DNA from: an uncultured Clostridia bacterium
GTDB taxonomy: Bacteria > Bacillota > Clostridia > Christensenellales > UBA1242
Length of the DNA: 7,972 bases
Reading direction: 5' to 3'
NCBI GenBank assembly: GCA_947630075.1
Contig: CANRGF010000043.1
Coordinates: 1 to 7,972, forward strand
Positions 1 through 5,384 of the stretch are shown here, piece by piece (position 1 is the stretch's first letter; every line of letters begins with the position of its first letter). The notes beneath the pieces were generated by a model that saw nothing but the letters and a program-made list of their open reading frames with translations, ran no database searches and was not told the DNA's origin. Both the position numbers and the translations under genes were made by a program.

Positions 1-26
1 AAATAATATATGTGTGAAAGGCAAAT

Positions 27-50
27 AAAAAAGCGAACGAATTCGCTTTT
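27..50 (-). terminator. Rho-independent terminator of the Veg-family gene
   Basis: On the minus strand a 9-bp perfect stem (AAAAGCGAA paired with TTCGCTTTT) closes a TTCG tetraloop and runs into a T-rich tract interrupted by one A. It begins 4 nt after the stop codon of the gene at 54-305. The stem is at plus positions 29-37 and 42-50. UUCG loops are known to make very stable RNA hairpins. On the plus strand the loop reads CGAA and the stem is followed by only one further base of T-rich sequence, so termination is expected mainly for minus-strand transcription. Confidence 0.85.
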
Positions 51-53
51 AGC

Positions 54-305
54 TTATAAGATTTGGAATTCAAACCCACCGATTGCCACGTCAACATACG
101 TGAAAGAGCGGTTTAAACGATATTCATCCACATGGCATTCCACTAAGAATAAACTATCGTAGCAACTTTTAATTTCGCCATAATAGGTGTGCAATAGCCT
201 GCGCTGCCTATTATATTCTTTGATTTCGATGCTTTTGCCAACACTTCCACAAATTTCGTCTTTCACATGGTCAACCACTGAGTTATCTGTTGATAATATT
301 TTCAC
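54..305 (-). CDS. veg: Veg-family protein (DUF1021-type small protein)
   Basis: This 83-residue protein matches the Veg family from memory of the Bacillus subtilis sequence (about 86 residues). Shared pattern: an N-terminal helix ending in VGKSIEIK (family: GKR(V/L)TLK), a basic RQRR stretch (family: GGRRK), a G-x(4)-Y-x-S-(L/V)-F-(L/V)-V strand (here GEIKSCYDSLFLVE), then RSFTYVDV (family: RVSYSYADVL) and a final beta strand. The family forms a small beta-barrel. In B. subtilis Veg has been linked to biofilm gene expression through SinR; whether that holds here is unknown. The frame is open back to a GTG at 317, but the ribosome binding site GGAGG lies at 311-315, inside that extension, so GTG at 303-305 is preferred; it also gives the family's usual length. 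The gene is monocistronic, divergent from the marR operon, and has its own terminator. The sequence is divergent from B. subtilis Veg, so the family call is good but the biological role is not established. Confidence 0.75.
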   Translation of the reverse strand: MKILSTDNSVVDHVKDEICGSVGKSIEIKEYNRQRRLLHTYYGEIKSCYDSLFLVECHVDEYRLNRSFTYVDVAIGGFEFQIL

Positions 306-310
306 AAACA

Positions 311-315
311 CCTCC
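311..315 (-). promoter_or_regulatory. Ribosome binding site that sets the Veg start
   Basis: The minus strand reads GGAGG here, with 5 nt before GTG at 305-303. No Shine-Dalgarno-like sequence lies upstream of the alternative GTG at 317-315. The spacing is a little short but the motif is strong. Confidence 0.65.
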
Positions 316-360
316 ACCTAAATGCAAATTCAACTTTCCCCAAAGCTAAATATTACCCAT

Positions 361-389
361 ATTATAACATAAAAATTTAATTTTTGCAC
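361..389 (-). promoter_or_regulatory. Extended -10 promoter for the Veg-family gene
   Basis: The minus strand carries TGTTATAAT, an extended -10 element with a perfect TATAAT hexamer (plus 361-366). The -35 region 17 bp upstream (plus 384-389, GTGCAA on the minus strand) is poor, as is common for extended -10 promoters. Predicted transcription starts near 354, giving a leader of about 50 nt before the GTG at 305. Confidence 0.6.
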
Positions 390-414
390 GCATTTTAAGG
401 CTTTTTTTAAAAAT

Positions 415-492
415 TTTTTGAAAAATTTATTGCTGAAAATTTTGCAACAAACAACACAAAAATTTTGTAAAATATTTTTGAAAAATTTGTTG
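415..492. repeat. Imperfect 18-bp A/T-tract direct repeat in the divergent control region
   Basis: TTTTTGAAAAATTTATTG at 415-432 recurs at 475-492 with one mismatch (GTTG for ATTG), offset by 60 bp. The upstream copy is also part of an inverted repeat, AAATTTTT-TG-AAAAATTT (411-428). The downstream copy runs into the marR operon's -35 box and operator. Possible roles are an UP-element or a bent-DNA upstream activator, or an accessory protein site. Low complexity makes chance similarity possible. Confidence 0.4.
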
Positions 493-502
493 ACAAGTCA
501 AC
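489..502. promoter_or_regulatory. Palindromic operator, probable MarR-type binding site
   Basis: GTTGAC-AA-GTCAAC is a 14-bp inverted repeat (6-bp arms, 2-bp centre) that contains the whole -35 hexamer TTGACA (490-495). MarR-family dimers bind short palindromes that overlap promoter elements and commonly repress their own operon. The gene immediately downstream is a MarR protein, so autoregulation is the simplest reading. The assignment is inferred from position and symmetry. Confidence 0.65.
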
Positions 503-518
503 TTAATAGTGATAGAAT
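490..518 (+). promoter_or_regulatory. Sigma-A promoter of the marR-ABC operon
   Basis: The -35 is TTGACA at 490-495 (6/6 consensus) and the -10 is TAGAAT at 513-518 (5/6), with a 17-bp spacer. Transcription should start around 525, leaving only about 11 nt before the ATG at 536, just enough for the ribosome binding site. The A/T tracts upstream could serve as an UP element. Confidence 0.8.
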
Positions 519-525
519 ATGTCGC

Positions 526-530
526 AGGTG
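526..530 (+). promoter_or_regulatory. Ribosome binding site that sets the MarR start
   Basis: AGGTG sits 5 nt upstream of ATG 536-538. It argues against the in-frame GTG at 509, which overlaps the promoter spacer and lies upstream of the predicted transcription start. Confidence 0.6.
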
Positions 531-535
531 AAAAG

Positions 536-973
536 ATGGACGATTTAGTTTTAAATTTTGAGTTTAATAAAGCGTTGATTGATGTGGTCAAAAAAATGCG
601 CAAGCGAGAAGACTTTTTCTTAAAGAAATTTGACCTAACTCATTTTCATGGAGTTTATGTGCTTACGCTGTCAAAATATGGCGAACTCACAATGAACGAA
701 TTAAATGAATACATAGGGGTGGATAAAGCAAACACTTCACGCGCCGTAAAAGACTTGTTGGCAAAGGGTTATGTTGAAAAAGTTGGGGAGAATGACCGCA
801 AATTTGCCTTAAAACTTTCCAAGACGGGCAAAAAAATAGCGCAGGACTTCAAAAAGAGGATAGATTTAATGATGGAAATCGTCCTTTCAAAGTTCAGCGA
901 AAAAGAGCGATTAATTTTGGATAAATGTTTAAAGAAACTTATTGCAGGCATTAATGAGGCTTGTGAGGGATAG
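536..973 (+). CDS. MarR-family winged-helix transcriptional regulator
   Basis: This 145-residue protein has the usual length and plan of MarR proteins: a helical dimerisation N-terminus (about 1-35), a winged helix-turn-helix (about 36-95), and C-terminal helices (96-145) that complete the dimer interface. Visible signatures are LTMNELNEYIGVDKANTSRA (51-70; second helix plus recognition helix), the KDLLAKGYVEK segment (72-82), and the wing with the conserved Asp-Arg pair D87-R88 followed by LKLSKTGKK (92-100), equivalent to the family's 'D.R...l.LT..G'. The ATG at 536 is chosen because the -10 box lies at 513-518, so the in-frame GTG at 509 would not be transcribed. The stop at 971-973 overlaps the ribosome binding site of the ABC gene, 8 nt before its ATG, so the two are translationally linked. 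The likely role is a ligand-responsive repressor of its own operon through the palindrome at 489-502. The ligand cannot be read from sequence. Confidence 0.92.
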   Translation: MDDLVLNFEFNKALIDVVKKMRKREDFFLKKFDLTHFHGVYVLTLSKYGELTMNELNEYIGVDKANTSRAVKDLLAKGYVEKVGENDRKFALKLSKTGKKIAQDFKKRIDLMMEIVLSKFSEKERLILDKCLKKLIAGINEACEG

Positions 974-981
974 GAGGAATT

Positions 982-3744
982 ATGCTAGAATTATCAAATA
1001 TTGTTAAAAACTATGTGCTTAAAGACCAAACTGTGTGCGCATTAAAAGGAGTGAGCCTCTGCTTTAGACGCAGCGAGTTTGTGTCCATCTTAGGCCCTTC
1101 TGGTTGTGGCAAAACCACTTTGTTGAACATCATCGGCGGGCTGGATAAATACACAAGCGGCGATTTAATCATCGAAGGTACATCCACAAAAGATTTTAAA
1201 GATAAAGATTGGGATAACTATCGCAACCACCGTGTTGGTTTCGTCTTTCAAAGTTATAATTTAATTCCGCACCAAACTGTGCTTGAAAATGTTGAACTAG
1301 CACTCACTTTGAGCGGAATTAAAAAGGCAGAGAGAAGGAAAAGAGCCGCAGAAGTGCTAAATAAAGTTGGCTTGGGCGATAAATTAAAGTCCAAACCAAA
1401 TCAACTTTCAGGCGGTCAAATGCAACGCGTTGCCATAGCGCGCGCTTTGGTGAATGACCCCGAAATCATTTTGGCTGATGAGCCTACGGGTGCGCTAGAT
1501 AGCAAAACTAGTGTGCAGATTATGGATTTGCTAAAAGAGGTCAGCAAAGATAAACTCGTGATTATGGTTACCCACAATCCAGATTTGGCAGAAACATATT
1601 CAAGCCGAATTATCCGCTTGCTTGACGGCGAAGTGATAGAAGATAGCAAACCATATTCAAAAGCGCAGAGCGACAAAGAAATTGCCAAGCACCTAAAAGA
1701 AGTTGAAAAAGCCGAGGCAGCAGAAAACCAGCAAGGCTTTAAAAAGACAAAGAAAAAGAAATCGATGTCCATATTCACGGCAATGTTTTTAAGCCTTAAA
1801 AATCTGCTCACCAAAAAGGGCAGAACGATTTTGGTTGCCTTTGCTGGTTCAATCGGCATCATGGGCATTGCTCTGATTTTGGCTGTTAGTGCGGGCATGA
1901 CGGGATATATCAACACCATGCAGAGCGAAAGCCTATCGAGTTATCCAATCACCGTGTCGTCTGTGTCTGTTGACATAGACAAAGCCTCAACCGCACTTAT
2001 GTCAAACGATAGCAGTTCAGCCAACACAGACGAAGTGGGTGTTTATGATATCCTTGATTCGCTAAAAAACTATGGTTATTATAGCGTCATCACGCCTGAA
2101 TTTGTTGATTATGTGAATGACTATTATGCACAATCAAGCAAAAAAGATTTGTTGAACGATATGCAAACGAGTTATGCAAGTGAAATGCACTTGCTCACCC
2201 AAATCAAAATGGGCAAAGACCAAGAGGGAGAGGACACAACGGGTTTCTATCCGATTAGCGACTCCATCACTTTAAGTGCTTTCTCTGGCTCAACAAGTTC
2301 AATCTTCTTTGAAGGGCTAAACAACGAAGAATATGTCAAGTCGATGTATAATGTTAAGGGCAAATATCCAAAAGAGTCGGGCGAAATAGCGCTTGTGCTA
2401 AATTCTGGCTCAATAGATAGCATGACCTTGCAGAGTTTTGGCTTAGACCTGCCATCAAAAGATAGCGAAGGTAAAAAGTTTTTGCCACTAAAATTCAGCG
2501 ATATAATAGATAAAAAGACTTATAGGCTTTTCAGCAATGACGCCTATTATAAGTTAAACCCGCTTGCAGAAGAGAATGTCAATTTTAGCGAAAAATTGAA
2601 GGAAATGGCTAAATGTTTAGAGATAATAAACGCAACAAGTTCAACTGAGCCAAATGCTGAAACTACCGAAAGCCTTCAAAAAGCGATGGCAGACTTGCAG
2701 GCAATTCAAACAGAGCTTGGCACACTCTATCACACTTATGACGATAAAGAATATGCCGAAAATAAAGAAGATTTTGGCGTGATTGACCTAACTGTCACCG
2801 CCGTGCTAACGCTTAAAGACGATGTAAATGGCAGCATTTTCTCAGACGGATTGATGTACACTCCTGCCTTGGCAGACCTTTATCATGAAAACTGCCAAAA
2901 TTCTAAACTCGTGAAAGCAATTAAAGATATTTATCTAGATGAAGAGGGCAATTTCAAGCCGGGTGCGAGCAAAACAACTTTCCCAAATAATAGAAAATAT
3001 GAGTTAAACATAAGGGAATTAACCACCCTAAGTGGATTCTTGCCAAGCGCGGGCATAGATGATAAGGGTTATCAGTTTTTAACTCCACAAGAGATGATAG
3101 ACAAACTTTATGAATATTTTGAGATTAAAGTTTCAGATGAAACAATTATCGACATATATCTTCAAATATATGGTGCGAGCAACACTCCAACAGGCATGTA
3201 TTTCTATCTGAAATCATTTGAAGGTAAGGACGATTTCATTAGCATGATTAACGCTTGGAATGAACGAGAGGGGGTTTATCACATCTATATTGGCGACAGC
3301 AGTTCGTTCCTAACCAATATGTTAAAATCGCTTGTGAACATAATTTCTTATGTGCTAATTGCGTTTGCAGCCATTTCGCTAGTCGTTTCGTCAATCATGA
3401 TTGCAATAATCACTTACACATCAGTAATAGAGCGCACAAAAGAGATTGGCGTGTTAAGAAGTGTGGGCGCATCAAAACGCGATGTTTCGCGCGTGTTTAA
3501 TGCAGAAACTATCATTATCGGCTTGTTGGCGGGTGTGCTAGGCGTCGCGATCGCTGGGCTCATCACAATTCCAATAAGGTTAATCTTAAAAGCGCTCACC
3601 GGCATAGGCGGATTGGCAGTTTTAAATCCATTGCCTTGCCTAGTGTTGATTTTAATCAGCACAGTGCTCACATTAATTGCCGGGCTTGTGCCAGCACGAA
3701 TAGCGTCTAAAAAAGACCCTGTGCTAGCGTTGAGGACGGAATAA
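982..3744 (+). CDS. MacB-type ABC exporter, ATPase fused to FtsX-like permease
   Basis: One 920-residue chain carries ATPase and permease. The ATPase domain (about 1-222) is of the LolD/MacB type: Walker A GPSGCGKTT (38-46), Q-loop Gln90 in FVFQSYNL, signature LSGGQMQRVAIARAL (142-156), Walker B IILADE (162-167), D-loop ALDS (171-174) and switch His198 in VTHNP; all catalytic motifs are intact. A charged linker (about 222-262, ending in a Lys cluster) leads to TM1 (about 282-305), a very large extracytoplasmic domain (about 306-780), then TM2 (about 784-815), the FtsX/MacB coupling segment ERTKEIGVLRSVGAS, TM3 (about 845-870) and TM4 (about 884-908). This is the type VII (mechanotransmission) ABC plan, in which a homodimer couples ATP hydrolysis to extracellular movement. 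ATG 982 is preceded by AGGAGG (972-977). The marR neighbour suggests export of, or protection from, a drug-like or peptide compound; substrate unknown. Roughly 470 residues outside is larger than MacB's periplasmic domain (about 230, from memory). No partner membrane-fusion protein is encoded here, as expected for a single-membrane cell. Confidence 0.93.
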   Translation: MLELSNIVKNYVLKDQTVCALKGVSLCFRRSEFVSILGPSGCGKTTLLNIIGGLDKYTSGDLIIEGTSTKDFKDKDWDNYRNHRVGFVFQSYNLIPHQTVLENVELALTLSGIKKAERRKRAAEVLNKVGLGDKLKSKPNQLSGGQMQRVAIARALVNDPEIILADEPTGALDSKTSVQIMDLLKEVSKDKLVIMVTHNPDLAETYSSRIIRLLDGEVIEDSKPYSKAQSDKEIAKHLKEVEKAEAAENQQGFKKTKKKKSMSIFTAMFLSLKNLLTKKGRTILVAFAGSIGIMGIALILAVSAGMTGYINTMQSESLSSYPITVSSVSVDIDKASTALMSNDSSSANTDEVGVYDILDSLKNYGYYSVITPEFVDYVNDYYAQSSKKDLLNDMQTSYASEMHLLTQIKMGKDQEGEDTTGFYPISDSITLSAFSGSTSSIFFEGLNNEEYVKSMYNVKGKYPKESGEIALVLNSGSIDSMTLQSFGLDLPSKDSEGKKFLPLKFSDIIDKKTYRLFSNDAYYKLNPLAEENVNFSEKLKEMAKCLEIINATSSTEPNAETTESLQKAMADLQAIQTELGTLYHTYDDKEYAENKEDFGVIDLTVTAVLTLKDDVNGSIFSDGLMYTPALADLYHENCQNSKLVKAIKDIYLDEEGNFKPGASKTTFPNNRKYELNIRELTTLSGFLPSAGIDDKGYQFLTPQEMIDKLYEYFEIKVSDETIIDIYLQIYGASNTPTGMYFYLKSFEGKDDFISMINAWNEREGVYHIYIGDSSSFLTNMLKSLVNIISYVLIAFAAISLVVSSIMIAIITYTSVIERTKEIGVLRSVGASKRDVSRVFNAETIIIGLLAGVLGVAIAGLITIPIRLILKALTGIGGLAVLNPLPCLVLILISTVLTLIAGLVPARIASKKDPVLALRTE

Positions 3745-3765
3745 TCATAGTTTAATTAAAAAATC

Positions 3766-3792
3766 AAGCGGGGAAATTCCTCGCTTTTTTAT
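3766..3792 (+). terminator. Rho-independent terminator of the marR-ABC operon
   Basis: A 9-bp stem, AAGCGGGGA (3766-3774) with TCCTCGCTT (3778-3786), includes one G-U pair, has an AAT loop, and is followed by six Ts (3785-3790). It starts 22 nt after the stop of the ABC gene. Confidence 0.88.
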
Positions 3793-3838
3793 TGAAATGT
3801 TTTCTTTTTCAAATGTTGGAGATAATCATTTTAAATAA

Positions 3839-3867
3839 TTGACTTATAAAAATTGTTATGTTAAATT
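3839..3867 (+). promoter_or_regulatory. Possible promoter of the M16 peptidase gene
   Basis: TTGACT (3839-3844, 5/6) and TAAATT (3862-3867, 4/6) are separated by 17 bp; TTAAAT one base upstream is an equal alternative. Transcription would begin around 3873-3875, at or beside the ATG at 3875, so the mRNA would be leaderless or nearly so. The -10 match is weak. Confidence 0.4.
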
Positions 3868-3874
3868 CATAAAT

Positions 3875-5167
3875 ATGAAATATATTCAAACCAAACTAAA
3901 AAATGGTGGCAAACTAAATTATGCTAAAAACAAAGTCAACAAGGCAACATACGTTGATGTGGTTTTTAACGGAGGTGCGTATGTGGACACAATTCCGGGG
4001 CTTGCTCACTTCGTTGAGCACATGCTTTTTAGTGGCACAAAGTTTTTATCTAGGGAAGAAGTGTTTAAAAAATACTCTTCTTTTATGGGCACAAATGCCA
4101 TTACCCACCTAAGAGGGATAACTTTCACCGGCACGATTTTCACCAACGAGTTGGCAGATTATTTATCCACAATTGCCAGCATGATTTTGGATAGTCCGTT
4201 CACACAGCAGTCAGTGGATAAAGAGCGCAAGGTTATAAATCAAGAAATCATTGAGTATGCGGACAAGCACGAAACAATTTCGTACGATTATAATAGATAT
4301 AATCTTTTTGCTTTGCCCGTTTATAAAATTCCCACACTTGCTGGCACTGTGCAATCTATCAGCAAAATAACGAGAAAAGACATTGTGAATTTCGTGAAGA
4401 AATATTTTGTGGCAAACAATTTGGAAATTTATATTGTTTCTCCAGCGTCATTGAAAAAAATAAAGAGCATTTCAAACAAAGCGCTATCAAATGTGCTGCC
4501 TGTTAATGAAAAATTAGGCAAGTATGAAGTTGAGTTTTTAAAGGTGAAAAATGACAATTTCTTAAAGACCAAGCAGGTGGACATTCCAAAATGCTATATT
4601 TATCTAAATTTCACCTTCCCTAAGGATAGGTTAGACCATGTTTTTGCCAGAAAAATGTGCAGTGCGTTAAGCATAGTGAATGATAGTGCCTTTGGGCTAT
4701 TAAATAGCCTTCGCTTGAAAAAAGATTTGGTTTATTCGTGCTATGTTTCTTATAATAGATTTGAAGATGAATCCGGGCTTACAATCAGTTGCAACTGCGA
4801 AAAAGAAAATGTTAATGAAGTGGTTCGCACCGCTGCTGAATATTTCCAAGAAATTTTTAAAAATGGCTTCACGGAGGAGCAACTTAAAAAGATTAAAAGG
4901 CTAAGGAAACACAGCGAAACTATCAAAGTGCCAGATGTCTATCCTATATTGGGCAACCTTTATGATTTCAAATGGTATGGGAAGGTTTTAGATTATAAGA
5001 AGTTGAATAAGATTGCCAAAAACATCACAGTGCAAGAATGCAACGATGTGATTAGAGATGCTTTATCACATTCCAAACCAAGCCTGAGCCTTTATGGCAG
5101 TTTTGATAAGTCCACACTTATTTCGAAGGCGGAACTTAATAAGTTGTTTGATTTTAAGGCAAATTAA
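3875..5167 (+). CDS. M16-family zinc metallopeptidase (pitrilysin/insulinase clan)
   Basis: This 430-residue protein carries the inverted zinc motif HFVEH (45-49: His45 and His49 as zinc ligands, Glu48 as catalytic base). It is followed about 75 residues later by NQEIIEY, whose Glu124 is the likely third ligand. The second, non-catalytic half (about 210-430) holds the family's Arg-Tyr pair in SLRLKKDLVYS (Arg280, Tyr287), which helps position substrate. Length and two-lobed layout fit the bacterial M16B group, related to processing peptidases and the B. subtilis MlpA/YmxG and YmfH proteins. No signal peptide or membrane segment is seen, so it is probably cytoplasmic and degrades or trims peptides. 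M16B enzymes often work as homodimers or with an inactive partner; no partner gene is visible. The frame is open back to a TTG at 3839, but that codon overlaps a -35-like box and has no usable ribosome binding site, and the ATG at 3875 gives the normal family N-terminus. No Shine-Dalgarno is seen before the ATG either. Subfamily assignment is uncertain. Confidence 0.88.
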   Translation: MKYIQTKLKNGGKLNYAKNKVNKATYVDVVFNGGAYVDTIPGLAHFVEHMLFSGTKFLSREEVFKKYSSFMGTNAITHLRGITFTGTIFTNELADYLSTIASMILDSPFTQQSVDKERKVINQEIIEYADKHETISYDYNRYNLFALPVYKIPTLAGTVQSISKITRKDIVNFVKKYFVANNLEIYIVSPASLKKIKSISNKALSNVLPVNEKLGKYEVEFLKVKNDNFLKTKQVDIPKCYIYLNFTFPKDRLDHVFARKMCSALSIVNDSAFGLLNSLRLKKDLVYSCYVSYNRFEDESGLTISCNCEKENVNEVVRTAAEYFQEIFKNGFTEEQLKKIKRLRKHSETIKVPDVYPILGNLYDFKWYGKVLDYKKLNKIAKNITVQECNDVIRDALSHSKPSLSLYGSFDKSTLISKAELNKLFDFKAN

Positions 5168-5187
5168 CAAAAATGTCATTATTTTGC

Positions 5188-5215
5188 TTGACTTTTGTTT
5201 AATATATGCTATAAT
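5188..5215 (+). promoter_or_regulatory. Strong extended -10 promoter for RNase J
   Basis: TTGACT (5188-5193) and a perfect TATAAT (5210-5215) are spaced by 16 bp. The -10 is preceded by TGC, giving the extended -10 element TGCTATAAT. Transcription is expected from about 5222, leaving a leader of about 160 nt. No intrinsic terminator separates this promoter from the M16 gene, whose stop is only 20 nt upstream, so read-through into the RNase J gene is also possible. Confidence 0.8.
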
Positions 5216-5252
5216 AGTAATAAGATTTCATTTTTGTAACTCAATATTTTTT

Positions 5253-5350
5253 AAGGCTTGCCCGTGGCAAACCTTGTTGTTATGTTGTGAAAATGATTTT
5301 TTTGCACGCCATAATTAATTTTTAGGTTTTAATGCCTAAAAGTGGTGGCG
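5253..5350 (+). promoter_or_regulatory. Structured 5' leader of the RNase J mRNA
   Basis: Two hairpins are visible by eye. The first (5253-5275) pairs AAGG and TTGCC with GGCAA and CCTT around a CGT loop, with one C-A mismatch. The second pairs TTTTAGG (5320-5326) with CCTAAAA (5335-5341), and CGCCA (5307-5311) can pair with TGGCG (5346-5350) to enclose it. Neither is followed by a T tract, so they are not terminators. The second ends about 25 nt before the AAGGAG ribosome binding site (5375-5380). The leader could stabilise the mRNA or be a site of self-cleavage by RNase J; both are inferences. It matches no riboswitch class I recognise. Confidence 0.45.
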
Positions 5351-5384
5351 GATAAATTTATATAGTAAATCAAAAAGGAGATAT

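Noticed and set aside
306..317. Upstream GTG start at 317 for the Veg-family gene
   Set aside because: The only good ribosome binding site, GGAGG, is inside this stretch and points to GTG 303-305; the family length also fits the shorter form.
509..535. In-frame upstream GTG start for the MarR gene
   Set aside because: The codons overlap the promoter spacer and -10 box (513-518), have no ribosome binding site and lie upstream of the predicted transcription start.
1416..1919. Open frame of 167 codons on the minus strand inside the ABC gene
   Set aside because: It lies wholly antisense to the conserved ATPase and TM1 coding sequence, and its product shows no domain; it is a by-product of the codon usage of the real gene.
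5094..5318. Plus-strand open frame of 74 codons across the M16 end and RNase J leader
   Set aside because: It overlaps the 3' end of the peptidase gene in another frame and spans the RNase J promoter; its product is a hydrophobic/cysteine-rich string with no known pattern.
5293..5325. Ten-codon upstream ORF (MIFLHAIINF) in the RNase J leader, ending inside the second hairpin
   Set aside because: The position would suit an attenuation peptide, but there is no Shine-Dalgarno and such short frames are common in AT-rich leaders; not supportable from one sequence.
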